The position numbers and the translations under genes were made by a program. The notes beneath the pieces were generated by a model. It had not been told where the DNA came from, made no database searches, and was given only the letters and a program-made list of their open reading frames with translations. From Plantactinospora sp040120695 (lineage in GTDB: Bacteria; Actinomycetota; Actinomycetes; Mycobacteriales; Micromonosporaceae), in assembly GCF_040120695.1 (NCBI RefSeq), contig NZ_JBEEAC010000034.1, positions 1 to 64,000 on the forward strand: 64,000 nt of DNA, in the 5' to 3' direction. Of this stretch, positions 50,710 through 59,298 are shown one piece after another. Each line of letters starts with the position of its first letter. The first letter of the stretch is position 1.

Positions 50710-51711
50710 TCAGCCCGGCCGGGAGTCGTCGGCCCGGGGGTCTGGCCGGGAGCCCTGCCCGGCGCGGGCGACGACGTCGGGGTTCCGTAGCGGCCGGTCC
50801 GGGTCTACTTCGGTGCCGATCAGCACCGTCCGTGCCGGGTCGCCGGCGGAGAAGAGCGTTCCCTCGTGCTGGACCGCGGCCGCGCCCCAGGTCACCGCGG
50901 TGCGTAGCGCGGCCTCGCCCGTCCCGCCGCCGTGCAGGAAGCCGGCCAGGGCGGCGTCACCGGCGCCGACGGCGTTGACCACCCGGGTCACCGGCACCTC
51001 GGCGTGCCGTACCCCGGCGGCGTCGACCAGCAGTGCGCCGTCGGCACCGAGGCTGGCCAGCACCGCGCCGGCACCGCGGCGGCGCACCTGGAGCGCCGCG
51101 TCGCGCACGTCGCCGAACGTCCGCAGCGCCCGGCCGACCAGCTCGGCCAGCTCGGAGGTGTTCGGTTTGACCAGGTCCGGACGGCCGGCGAGGCTGGCCC
51201 GCAGCGGCTCGCCGGAGGTGTCCACCGCGACCCGGACACCGCGGGACCGGGCCGCCTCGGCCAGCCTGGCGTACAGGTCCGGCGGTACGCCCCCGGGCAG
51301 GCTGCCGCAGCAGGCCAGCCAGGTGACGTCGGCGAGGTCGTCCAGGACGGCCCGTACCAGCGCCTCGGTCTCCCCCGCGCCCAGCGCGGGACCGGGCTCG
51401 TTCACCTTCGTGACCGTGCCGTCCGGCTCGACCAGGCTGATGTTGCTGCGGATCTCGCCCCGCACCGGCACCTCCCGGACGGGCAGTCCGGCCACCCGGA
51501 GCATCTGGGAGAGCTGGGCGCCGACCGCACCGCCGACCGGCAGGACGGCGGTGGCCGGCCGGCCGTGGCGGTGCAGGGCCAGCGCGACGTTGACGCCCTT
51601 GCCGCTCGGCTCGTTCCAGCCACGACGGCTGCGGATCACCGCTCCCCGGGTCAGCGCGTCGACGACAACCGTGCGGTCGACGCTCGGGTTCGGGGTCAGG
51701 GTGAGAATCAC
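50710..51711 (-). CDS. PfkB-family sugar-phosphate kinase, 1-phosphofructokinase/tagatose-6-phosphate kinase type
   Basis: The start is GTG 51711 (MILTLTPNPSVDRT), overlapping the FGGY kinase stop as GTGA; the longer frame runs through that gene. The 333 residues have the LacC/FruK opening LTPNPSVDRT, GWNEPSGKGVNVALAL, and the PfkB C-terminal signature VVNAVGAGDAALAGFLHG, where GAGD contains the catalytic base. It would phosphorylate fructose-1-P, tagatose-6-P or a similar sugar phosphate before the adjacent class II aldolase splits it. No PTS genes are seen, consistent with a tagatose- or sorbose-like route started by the FGGY kinase. Confidence 0.88.
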   Translation of the reverse strand: MILTLTPNPSVDRTVVVDALTRGAVIRSRRGWNEPSGKGVNVALALHRHGRPATAVLPVGGAVGAQLSQMLRVAGLPVREVPVRGEIRSNISLVEPDGTVTKVNEPGPALGAGETEALVRAVLDDLADVTWLACCGSLPGGVPPDLYARLAEAARSRGVRVAVDTSGEPLRASLAGRPDLVKPNTSELAELVGRALRTFGDVRDAALQVRRRGAGAVLASLGADGALLVDAAGVRHAEVPVTRVVNAVGAGDAALAGFLHGGGTGEAALRTAVTWGAAAVQHEGTLFSAGDPARTVLIGTEVDPDRPLRNPDVVARAGQGSRPDPRADDSRPG

Positions 51712-53048
51712 CTGCCGGCGTCCGGGAAGTCGTGCACGCTGGCGTACACCCCGGCCGCGAGGCCGGCCAGCAGAGCGGCACCCCGCGCACCGGCCTCGAC
51801 GACCGGGGAACGGCGTACCGGGCCGAGACGGCGGGCCTTGACCGCCATCAGTGCCTCGCTGCGTGACCAGCCGCCGACGGCGACGAGGTCGCGGTGGCCC
51901 CCGCTGTACGCCGTCATCGCGTCGTGGATGACGCCGATCTCCTCGGTGACCGCCTCCAGTGCCGCCCGCCAGATCTCCGCCGGCTCGGCGGCCTCCCCCG
52001 CCGGTACGACCACCGAGCGCCCCTCCTCGGTGATCCGCACCCCGACCCGGTCCGGCTCGGCCTGCCCGGCGAGGGTGTCGAGTCGGGGCAGGTCGGCACG
52101 GTCCAGGCCGAGCCCGGCCAGCACCCGTTGCAGCACCAGTCCTCCGGTGGTGGCGCCGAGCAGGCACCAGCGGCCGGCCAGCGCGTGCCACCCGACGGTG
52201 ACCCCGGCGGCGACCAGCCCGGCGACGGTCTCCGGGGCCAGGGCCGGCGGGACCGACCGGACCAGCGCCTCCGCCGTACCGCAGGAGTCCAGTTCGTCGC
52301 CGGGGCGTACCGCGCCGGCGCCGATCGCGGCGACCTGGTGGTCGTGACCGCAGACGGTGAGGGTGGCCCCGGTCAGCCGGGTGGGTCCGGTGCCCGCCTC
52401 GACGGTGCCGAGCGCGGTTCCGGCGGTCACCACCTCGGGCATCAGCGAGGCGTGCGCCCCCGACCAATCCAACGCCTCGGGCCACCATTGCCGGCCGTCG
52501 AGGCGCAGCCAGCCGGTCCGGGACGCGAGGGACTGCTCGGCGACCTCGGCACCGCCGAGCCGACGGACCACCCACTCGGCGACGTTGAGCCGGCGTACGG
52601 CGGTCCGGGTCTCCGGATGATGGTTGCGCAGCCAGCGGTGCTTGGTGAGCGCCCACTGGTGCCGCAGCGGCAGCCCGGTGGTGCGAGCGAACGTCTCCGG
52701 GCCGATCCGGGCGCGCAGGTCGGCCAGTTCCGTCTCGTCCCTGGTGTCGTGCCAGGCGACGACCGGGCCGACCGGCCTGCCGGAGCGGTCCAGCAGCACG
52801 CCGGACTCGCCCATGCTCGCCACGCCGAGTCCGGCGACCGGGCCGGGTGGGGCGGCGGCCAACGCGCCGGCCAGGGCCTCGACGGCGGAGCTGAGCAGGG
52901 CGGTCGCGTCGAGTTCGGCGCCGGTCCGGGTGGGTTTCCAGGGCGTGGTCGCGGACGACTGGGACAGCGGCTCGCCCGTGTCGGTGAAGACCACGGCCTT
53001 GCTGGCCGTGGTGCCGACGTCGAGGCCGACGAGCAGTGCAGCGGCCAC
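51708..53048 (-). CDS. FGGY-family carbohydrate kinase
   Basis: The start is GTG 53048 because GGAGG lies 6 bases upstream and the conserved N-terminus follows (LLVGLDVGTTASKAVVFTDTGEPL); ATG 53078 is possible. The 446 residues have FGGY N- and C-domains, with catalytic Asp region VVAWHDTRDETELADL and C-terminal ATP site VGGWSRSEALMAVKARRLG. The sugar is unidentified (gluconate/xylulose-like subgroup by eye). It is translationally coupled to the PfkB-type kinase, and divergent from the aldolase across 122 bp. Confidence 0.85.
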   Translation of the reverse strand: MAAALLVGLDVGTTASKAVVFTDTGEPLSQSSATTPWKPTRTGAELDATALLSSAVEALAGALAAAPPGPVAGLGVASMGESGVLLDRSGRPVGPVVAWHDTRDETELADLRARIGPETFARTTGLPLRHQWALTKHRWLRNHHPETRTAVRRLNVAEWVVRRLGGAEVAEQSLASRTGWLRLDGRQWWPEALDWSGAHASLMPEVVTAGTALGTVEAGTGPTRLTGATLTVCGHDHQVAAIGAGAVRPGDELDSCGTAEALVRSVPPALAPETVAGLVAAGVTVGWHALAGRWCLLGATTGGLVLQRVLAGLGLDRADLPRLDTLAGQAEPDRVGVRITEEGRSVVVPAGEAAEPAEIWRAALEAVTEEIGVIHDAMTAYSGGHRDLVAVGGWSRSEALMAVKARRLGPVRRSPVVEAGARGAALLAGLAAGVYASVHDFPDAGR

Positions 53049-53170
53049 CTCGTCACCTCCGCTGTGCTGCGGTGCCATCCGCTTGTCCGATGCCGGGCAC
53101 ACTTGCTTTCCGTCGGGGGAGCTGTCAAGAGTCACCCAACACGTTGCACCTTCTGGAAACGGAGTACCAG

Positions 53171-54001
53171 ATGCCCCTCACCGCCACCGGCCGACTCGTC
53201 GACGGGGCGCGTGCCGCCGGTACGGCAATCGCCGCCTTCAACGTGATCACCCTGGAGCACGCCGAGGCGATCGTCGCCGGTGCCGAGCAGGCCGGCCGCG
53301 CGGTGATCCTCCAGATCAGCGAGAACGCCGTCCGATTCCACCACGGTCGACTCGCCCCGATCGCCGCCGCCGTTACCGCGGTCGCCGAACTCGCCGCCGT
53401 GCCGGTGGCGGTGCACCTCGACCACGTCCAGAGCCGGGACCTGCTCCACGCGGCCGAGGGGACCGGGATCAGCTCGGTGATGTTCGACGCGTCGAGGCTC
53501 GACTACGCCGACAACGTCAGTGCCACCGCGGCGGCGGCCGGTTGGGCGCACGCGCGCGGGCTGTGGCTGGAGGCGGAGCTGGGTGAGGTCGGCGGCAAGG
53601 ACGGGGCGCACGCCCCCGGGGTACGCACCGATCCGGCCGAGGCGGCCGAGTTCGTCGCCGCGACCGGGGTCGACGCGCTGGCGGTGGCGGTGGGCAGCTC
53701 CCACGCGATGACCGACCGGACCGCCGCGCTCGACTTCGCGCTCATCGGCCGGCTTCGAGAGAAGCTGCCCGTGCCGCTGGTGCTGCACGGCTCCTCCGGC
53801 GTCCCCGACGACGATCTGGTCCGGGCCGTGCGGGCCGGGATCGTGAAGGTCAACGTCGGCACCATCCTGAACGTCGCCTTCACCGAGGCGGTCCGGGCCG
53901 AGTTGGCCGCCACGCCGATCGTCGACCCGCGGAAGTACCTGGCGCCGGCGCGGGACGCCGTCGCCCGGACCGTCGCCCACCTGGTCGGCACGCTCGGCTG
54001 A
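53171..54001 (+). CDS. Class II ketose-bisphosphate aldolase, GatY/FbaA-like
   Basis: The start is ATG 53171 (MPLTATGRLVDGARAAG), after GGAG. The 276 residues show the class II zinc site: His in VAVHLDHVQ, the metal His in VAVGSSHAMT and His in LVLHGSSGVPDD, with Asp of HLDH as the proton donor. The length is that of short GatY-type enzymes. It would split tagatose- or fructose-1,6-bisphosphate to triose phosphates, completing the pathway started by the two divergent kinases. Confidence 0.88.
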   Translation: MPLTATGRLVDGARAAGTAIAAFNVITLEHAEAIVAGAEQAGRAVILQISENAVRFHHGRLAPIAAAVTAVAELAAVPVAVHLDHVQSRDLLHAAEGTGISSVMFDASRLDYADNVSATAAAAGWAHARGLWLEAELGEVGGKDGAHAPGVRTDPAEAAEFVAATGVDALAVAVGSSHAMTDRTAALDFALIGRLREKLPVPLVLHGSSGVPDDDLVRAVRAGIVKVNVGTILNVAFTEAVRAELAATPIVDPRKYLAPARDAVARTVAHLVGTLG

Positions 54002-54084
54002 GCGACGGACCAGGTTCGAGCCCACCTCGACTCCACGGGAGGACGCGCCTACCCCGGGAGGGCCAACACCGAGTCTGCATCACC

Positions 54085-54146
54085 GAGTCGGGCACCCCGG
54101 GGTCGGGCATCACGGGGTCGGGCACCACCGACGTCGGGCATCACGG
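54085..54146. repeat. About 15-bp imperfect direct repeats
   Basis: GTCGGGCAYC is repeated four times with spacings of 15-16 bp, at about 54087, 54102, 54117 and 54133, between the aldolase stop and the RAE-like element. Confidence 0.7.
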
Positions 54147-54191
54147 ACGAGAGTTGCTACTCCCGGCCACTTCTAACGTATAGCGCACCCC

Positions 54192-54210
54192 GGGGCTTGC
54201 CGCAAGATCC
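54192..54210. promoter_or_regulatory. Rifamycin-associated element (RAE)-like inverted repeat
   Basis: GGGGCTTGCCGCAAGATCC matches the published 19-bp RAE (GGGGCTTGCGGCAAGGCCC) at 16 positions, with mismatches at the centre and two 3' positions. It is the core of a longer hairpin, AGCGCACCCCGG (54182-54193) with CCGGGGTGTGCT (54209-54220). RAEs mark genes induced by rifamycins, and helR is a known class of such genes. Confidence 0.75.
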
Positions 54211-54442
54211 GGGGTGTGCTGCAGAATCGCTGGTCGAAGCCGGGATGCGCGGGAAACGGGGGCGCCAGATGCGGGGTGACGGTGCCGGCGATCGGGCCAC
54301 CCGCGAGCGCCCCGGCGAAGCGACACCGGCACGGGCTGTCTGACAGCGCCCGGCCCGTAGCGCCACCCACCGACCGGCCCCTGGTGGACACCGTCTGCCC
54401 GGGAGGGCCTCGCCGCACTCGACCTCACCTGGGAGCCAAGAC

Positions 54443-56614
54443 ATGGATCACCCGACCAGCGCCGTGTTCGACCTGCCCGACAACCTCGCGGCCAAGGCCG
54501 ATCCGGCACTGATCGCCGACGACGACCGGCACTTCGCGGCGATGGCGGAGAGCCTGGAGCAGACGTACGCCGACCTGTCCGCCCGGCTCGACGCCGTGCG
54601 CCTGGCGCCCGCCGGCAAGGGCCGGCAGGCGGTGGACCGGGACCAGGAGGTCCGCCGGTTGACCACACGGCTGCGTACGCTCCGTCGGTTCAGCCTGGAC
54701 CTGTGCCTCGGCCGCATGGTCGGCGCGGACGACGCCGAGCCGGTCTACGTCGGGCGGCTCGGCCTGACCGACAGCACCGGCCGCCGGCTGCTGGTCGACT
54801 GGCGCTCCCCCGCGGCCGCACCGTTCTTCGGGGCGACCCACGCCAATCCGATGGGCCTGGCCAGTCGGCGCCGGTACCGCTGGACGGGCGGCCGGATCAC
54901 CGACTACTGGGACGAGGTGTTCAGTCCGGACGGTCTCGACGGGCACGCCGCGCTCGACGACCAGTCCGCCTTCATCGCCAGCCTGGGTGGCAACCGGTCG
55001 GCCCGGATGCGGGACGTACTCGGCACCATCCAGGCCGACCAGGACGCGATCATCCGGGCCGGATCCCGAGGTGCGCTCGTCGTGGACGGCGGTCCGGGCA
55101 CCGGCAAGACCGTCGTCGCCCTGCACCGCACCGCGTACCTGCTCTATTCCGATCCCCGCCTCGGTGACCGGCGCGGCGGTGTGCTCTTCGTCGGCCCGCA
55201 CGAGCCGTATCTGGCGTACGTCGCCGACGTGCTGCCCAGCCTCGGCGAGGAGGACGTCCGGACCTGCACACTGCGGGACCTCGTCCCCGAGGGCGTCACG
55301 GCGGTCGCCGAGACCGATCCGGAGGTCGCCGCGCTGAAGTCGTCCGCGGAGATGGTCACGGCGATCGAGGCGGCGGTGCGGTTCTACGAGGAGCCGCCCG
55401 CGAGCGGGATGACGATCGCGACCGAGTGGTCCGACCTCCGGCTGGGCCCCGACGACTGGGCAGCGGCGTTCGACGCACCGGATCCGGGTACGCCGCACAA
55501 CGAGGCGCGCGAGCAGATCTGGGACACCCTGCTCACGATCCTGCTGGAGAAGTACGACGGTGACGAACCGGAGGCCCGGTTCCGGACGTCGATGGAGCGG
55601 AACCGGGAGCTACGCGAGGTCCTGCATCGTGCGTGGCCGCTGCTCGACGCCGCCGACCTCGTCGGCGACCTCTGGTCGGTCCCCGCCTACCTGCACAGAT
55701 GCGCGCCCTGGCTCAGTTCGGACGAGATCCGCAAGCTACAGCGTCCGGACGCCCGGACCTGGACGGTGGCGGATCTACCGCTCCTGGACGCCGCGCGGCA
55801 GCGGCTCGGCGAGGCGAGAAACTCCGAGCGTCGACGCCGGCACGACGCGGCCGTCTCGGTCGGGCGCGAGCAGATGGCCCGGGTCGTGGACGACCTGATC
55901 GCCTCCGCCGCACACGATGACGGCGAGGGCCTGATGACCATGCTGCGCCAGGGGGACCTGCGGGACGTCCTGGCCGACGGCGTCGCGCCGCCGTCCGCCG
56001 ACGATTCCGACCCGTACGCCGGGCCGTTCGCGCACATCGTCGTGGACGAGGCCCAGGAACTCACCGACGCGGAGTGGCAGATGCTGCTGCTGCGCTGCCC
56101 GTCGCGCAGCCTCACCATCGTCGGTGACCGCGCCCAGGCCCGGCGCGGGTTCACCGAGTCGTGGCAGGAGCGCCTCCGCCGAATCGGGCTCGACCGGATC
56201 GAGGTGGCCTCGCTGAACATCAACTACCGGACGCCGGAGGAGGTCATGGCGGAGGCCGAACCGGTCATCCGGGCCGTGCTCCCGGACGCCAACGTGCCGA
56301 CCTCGATCCGCAACAGCGGCATCCCGGTCGGGCACGGCTCCGTCGGGGAGCTGGCCTCGATCCTGGACGGCTGGCTCGCCGCGCACGCCGAGGGGATCGC
56401 CTGCGTCATCGGCGCCCCGACGGCCCAGATCGCTCCGGCGGCGCACGCGACGCCCCGGGTCCGGTCGCTGACCCCGGAGCTGTCCAAGGGTCTCGAATTC
56501 GACCTGGTCGTCCTCGTCGATCCGGAGAGTTTCGGCGACGGCGTCGAGGGAGCGGTCGACCGCTACGTCGCGATGACCCGGGCGACCCGGCAACTCGTCA
56601 TCCTGACCGCGTGA
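54443..56614 (+). CDS. helR: HelR-type RNA polymerase recycling ATPase (HelD-like)
   Basis: This 723-residue UvrD-like ATPase has the Walker A GGPGTGKTVV near residue 216, Walker B VVDEAQELTD, VGDRAQ, and the helicase C-terminal motifs LSKGLEFDLVVLVDPESF and YVAMTRATRQLVIL. The N-terminal helical arm (residues 20-90) and the insert between the motor halves fit HelD proteins, which release RNA polymerase from DNA. HelR members displace rifamycins from the polymerase and confer resistance. The RAE-like site upstream makes HelR more likely than general HelD. ATG 54443 has GGGAG nearby. Confidence 0.85.
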   Translation: MDHPTSAVFDLPDNLAAKADPALIADDDRHFAAMAESLEQTYADLSARLDAVRLAPAGKGRQAVDRDQEVRRLTTRLRTLRRFSLDLCLGRMVGADDAEPVYVGRLGLTDSTGRRLLVDWRSPAAAPFFGATHANPMGLASRRRYRWTGGRITDYWDEVFSPDGLDGHAALDDQSAFIASLGGNRSARMRDVLGTIQADQDAIIRAGSRGALVVDGGPGTGKTVVALHRTAYLLYSDPRLGDRRGGVLFVGPHEPYLAYVADVLPSLGEEDVRTCTLRDLVPEGVTAVAETDPEVAALKSSAEMVTAIEAAVRFYEEPPASGMTIATEWSDLRLGPDDWAAAFDAPDPGTPHNEAREQIWDTLLTILLEKYDGDEPEARFRTSMERNRELREVLHRAWPLLDAADLVGDLWSVPAYLHRCAPWLSSDEIRKLQRPDARTWTVADLPLLDAARQRLGEARNSERRRRHDAAVSVGREQMARVVDDLIASAAHDDGEGLMTMLRQGDLRDVLADGVAPPSADDSDPYAGPFAHIVVDEAQELTDAEWQMLLLRCPSRSLTIVGDRAQARRGFTESWQERLRRIGLDRIEVASLNINYRTPEEVMAEAEPVIRAVLPDANVPTSIRNSGIPVGHGSVGELASILDGWLAAHAEGIACVIGAPTAQIAPAAHATPRVRSLTPELSKGLEFDLVVLVDPESFGDGVEGAVDRYVAMTRATRQLVILTA

Positions 56615-56657
56615 CGGGCGCTACGAAGGCGCAGTTTGGCGCGTTGCAGGTGGCGTA

Positions 56658-56686
56658 TTGCGACACTAAGATCAACTTGATACTAT
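56658..56686 (+). promoter_or_regulatory. Promoter of the PadR gene, giving a leaderless message
   Basis: TTGCGA (56658-56663), a 17-bp spacer and TACTAT (56681-56686) form a consensus-like sigma-70 promoter. The expected transcription start, about 7 bases after the -10 box, is the A of ATG 56693, so the message would be leaderless. Confidence 0.7.
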
Positions 56687-56692
56687 GTGGAA

Positions 56693-57025
56693 ATGACTAT
56701 CCGAGAACCGAGCTACTACACGCTCGCCTCGCTCATGGACGGCCCACTGCACGGCTATGCGATCATCAAACGCGCGGAGGAGCTTTCCGGCGGCCGGGTG
56801 CGCATGGCGGCCGGCACCCTCTACGCGGCACTCGACCGGCTCAGCGCCGAAGGCCTTCTCCGCGTCGTCGACGAGGAAGTCGTCAACGGACGGGCCCGGC
56901 GCTACTACGAGCTGACGGACGAGGGTGCCGCGACGCTCCGCGCCGAAGCCGATCGGATGCTCCGGGCCGCGCGCGTCGTCACCGAGGCACCGGCACTGCG
57001 CCGGTGGGCGGTGGGGCCGGCATGA
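56693..57025 (+). CDS. PadR-family transcriptional regulator
   Basis: The 110 residues form a PadR winged helix (YYTLASLMDGPLHGYAIIKRAEELSGGRVRMAAGTLYAALDRLSAEGLL) with a short C-terminal dimerisation helix. ATG 56693 is preferred over GTG 56687 because it coincides with the predicted transcription start. It is co-transcribed with a membrane protein gene (ATGA overlap). PadR proteins usually repress their own operon in response to a hydrophobic ligand; the ATACTATGT region at the promoter may be the operator. Confidence 0.88.
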   Translation: MTIREPSYYTLASLMDGPLHGYAIIKRAEELSGGRVRMAAGTLYAALDRLSAEGLLRVVDEEVVNGRARRYYELTDEGAATLRAEADRMLRAARVVTEAPALRRWAVGPA

Positions 57026-57966
57026 GCCAACAGGCACTCGAGGCGCGGTACCGTCTGCTGTTGTGGGCCTACCCGGGGCCCTACCGGCGCGATCGCGGTG
57101 CCGAGATGATCGGCACGCTCATGGAGGCCGCCGGGGCCGACCAGCGCCGCCCCACCCTCCGGGAGGCGACGGTCCTGGTCCTGCACGGCCTGCGGTACCG
57201 CCTCGGGCCGCACCGGGCGGGCTCGACCGGCGGGCCTCTCCTCGGGGCGCTCCGGCTGGCCGTGCTCCTGCTGCTGGCGTACGCCACGGCGGGCAGCCTG
57301 ACGCAGACCGGCAGGCTCCTCGTCGAGGTGGTCACCGACCGCGCCCTGGACTATCCGACCCAGCTGATCCATCCACTGGCGACCGTCGTCGCCGCCTCGG
57401 CCCTGATCGCGGTGGCCGGCGGGCGGTACACGCTGGGCCTGCTGGCGACGCTCGGCGCGCTCGCCGCAACGCTGACCGTCCTGCACCTCAGCCTCGTCGG
57501 CGTTACCACAACCGGGGCGCGACACTATCCACCGCTCGAGTTCACCCGCTACTTCGCGATGACCGAGTCGACGGTCTGGCCGCTTCCACTCGCCGTACTG
57601 TTGATCATTCCGTTGATCCGCCGGCCGGTGCCGGGGGCGCGGCGACCCGCTGCCTGGCTGCTGTCCGTGCCGATCGCGGTGGTTCTGCTGCCCACCGACT
57701 ACGACGTGACGATCGGTTTGCAACCGGGGGCCACCGTCGTCCTGATGGCGGGCTCCCTGCTCTGGGTTGCCGTCGACGCCCGGGCCACGATCGCGGCCGG
57801 AGTGCTGCTCATCCCGCTGATCGCCGCCATGCTGGCGCTCTATTCCGTCGGCGCCTGGGGTCAGCCCGAGACTCTCGGGGGCCGATGGTTCTGGACGCTC
57901 GTCGTCGGAGCCGCTGCCCTACTGACCGCCGGCACCCTCGTCATCCGCCGCCAGGCCCGCGTCTAG
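57022..57966 (+). CDS. PadR-coupled polytopic membrane protein
   Basis: The 314 residues begin with a soluble DUF1700/permease-like segment (LEARYRLLLWAYPGPYRRDRGAEMIGTLMEAAGADQRRPTLREATVLVLHGLRYRLG), followed by about eight hydrophobic helices. ATG 57022 overlaps the PadR stop. This regulator-plus-membrane-protein pair is widespread in actinobacteria and is likely an envelope-stress or drug-response module. Its biochemical role is unknown. Confidence 0.7.
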   Translation: MSQQALEARYRLLLWAYPGPYRRDRGAEMIGTLMEAAGADQRRPTLREATVLVLHGLRYRLGPHRAGSTGGPLLGALRLAVLLLLAYATAGSLTQTGRLLVEVVTDRALDYPTQLIHPLATVVAASALIAVAGGRYTLGLLATLGALAATLTVLHLSLVGVTTTGARHYPPLEFTRYFAMTESTVWPLPLAVLLIIPLIRRPVPGARRPAAWLLSVPIAVVLLPTDYDVTIGLQPGATVVLMAGSLLWVAVDARATIAAGVLLIPLIAAMLALYSVGAWGQPETLGGRWFWTLVVGAAALLTAGTLVIRRQARV

Positions 57967-58010
57967 GAGTTCCGGAGCGTAGGAGTTCCGGAGCGTAGGA
58001 GTTCCGGAGC
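57964..58010. repeat. Three tandem 16-bp repeats
   Basis: TAGGAGTTCCGGAGCG is repeated at 57964-57979, 57980-57995 and, one base short, 57996-58010. The first copy supplies the stop codon (TAG) of the membrane protein gene. Confidence 0.9.
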
Positions 58011-58350
58011 TACCAGCTACCCAGGCTTCGCGGCGCTTGGCCTGCCGTCTTCGGTGCGTACCGCTCCGGTCTCCGCTGAGCCCGGAGCGGCCTCCGCGAC
58101 CTCACGTCGACGGTCCGACCCGGGTGCCCCTGCGGATCGCTCGGTCATCCAAACCCACCTCCGATCGACTCCGGCTGCCCAGCATCGGCGGCGGCAATCC
58201 ACGCCGGCGCAGGCCGCGGCGGTGATCGTCGGCCAGCGGGTGGGGCCGGCACGGACCACGAGAGGTCCCGGTGTCGGGCACCGGTAACTCCTGCATCAAG
58301 ATCGAGCCGGGACGATGCCACCAGGATCAATGCGTTGGTACTGTGCGGCA
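57967..58350. other. Upstream region of the sugar importer
   Basis: There is no gene in this 384-bp interval. It starts with the 16-bp repeats and ends with TACTGT (58339-58344), a possible -10 box seven bases before the GTG start of the first permease gene; no convincing -35 box is seen. Confidence 0.4.
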
Positions 58351-59298
58351 GTGCCTCCCCCGCCAGTCGCCGTACCTCCCCGGACCGGCACGACCGCAGG
58401 TCCCCCCGCAGCCACGGGTGGCAGCCCACGACGTGAAGCCTCGCTCTCCTGGCTGCTGTTACTGCCCTCGGTCGCGGTCTTCGCGCTGTTCGTCTTCTGG
58501 CCGCTCGCCCGCACGTTCTATCTCTCCGTCCATGGCAACGACATCTTCGGTGCGCCGAGTGCCTACGTCGGTCTCGAGCACTACGCCGAGATGCTGTCCG
58601 GCGAGTTCGGCGAGGTGCTGGCCACGACGGCGTTGTTCACGCTGATCAGCGTGCTACCCGCGGTGATCGGCGCGCTCGTCGTGGTGTTGCTGCTGGAGGC
58701 GCGGCTGCGCGGCGTACGGGTGCTGCGGACCGCCTTCGCCCTCCCGTTCGCGTTCTCCGTGGCGACCGCGTCGGTGGTCTTCGCGGTCATCTACAACCCG
58801 GCGATCGGGATCGCGAACGGCCTGCTCGGGGCGTTCGGGATCGACCGGGTCAACTGGCTCACAGATCCGTCCATCGCGCTGCCCGCCGTCGGCCTGGCCA
58901 CGGTCTGGATGAACCTGGGTTACAACGTCCTGGTGCTCTCCGCCGGGGTGGCGGCGATCCCGCCCGAGGTGGTGGAGGCGGCTCGGCTCGACGGCGCCAC
59001 CGGCTGGCGGCTGGCCACCGGCATCACCGTTCCGCTGCTCTCCCCGCAGCTGTTCTTCCTGGTCGTGGTCTCCACGATCCACGCGTTGCAGAGCTTCGGT
59101 CAGATCCACATCCTGACCAAGGGCGGCCCGGACGACGCGACCACCACCCTGGTCTACTCGATCTACGAGCGGGCGTTCGCGTTCGGGTCGTCCGACTTCG
59201 GCGGGGCGAGCGCCCAGGCCGTGGTACTGCTGGTGATCATGTTGATCTGCACGGCGGTCCAGTTCGGCATCCTGGAGCGGCGGGTGCACTACCGATGA
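58351..59298 (+). CDS. Carbohydrate ABC transporter permease, UgpA/MalF-like
   Basis: The protein is about 315 residues with six helices and the EAA loop (VVEAARLDGATGWRLATGITVPLLSPQ). The N-terminus is a Pro/Ala-rich cytoplasmic stretch. The start is placed at GTG 58351 (VPPPPVAVPP), near a possible -10 box; ATG 58315 is the longer alternative. It pairs with the next permease (ATGA overlap) in a sugar importer. No ATP-binding gene is present in the operon, so a shared MsiK-type ATPase elsewhere is expected. Confidence 0.8.
   Translation: MPPPPVAVPPRTGTTAGPPAATGGSPRREASLSWLLLLPSVAVFALFVFWPLARTFYLSVHGNDIFGAPSAYVGLEHYAEMLSGEFGEVLATTALFTLISVLPAVIGALVVVLLLEARLRGVRVLRTAFALPFAFSVATASVVFAVIYNPAIGIANGLLGAFGIDRVNWLTDPSIALPAVGLATVWMNLGYNVLVLSAGVAAIPPEVVEAARLDGATGWRLATGITVPLLSPQLFFLVVVSTIHALQSFGQIHILTKGGPDDATTTLVYSIYERAFAFGSSDFGGASAQAVVLLVIMLICTAVQFGILERRVHYR

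Larger units (their letters stand above)
54002..54442. other. Leader region of helR with rifamycin-associated element
   Basis: These 441 bases contain a GTCGGGCA-type repeat array (54085-54146), a candidate promoter (TTGCTA 54154-54159, TATAGC 54179-54184), the RAE-like hairpin (54182-54220) and a long leader to the helR start. The frame through 54216-54440 is not protein-like. Confidence 0.6.

Noticed and set aside
54141..54240. Possible tRNA, because of the TLEVAGSS-type translation often seen over tRNA genes
   Set aside because: No cloverleaf, T-loop GTTCGA or acceptor pairing could be found; the structure is the RAE-type hairpin.
54216..54512. Short frame in the helR leader (MLQNRWSKPGC...)
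   Set aside because: It begins inside the RAE hairpin, runs into the helR coding region in another frame and has no ribosome site; treated as leader.
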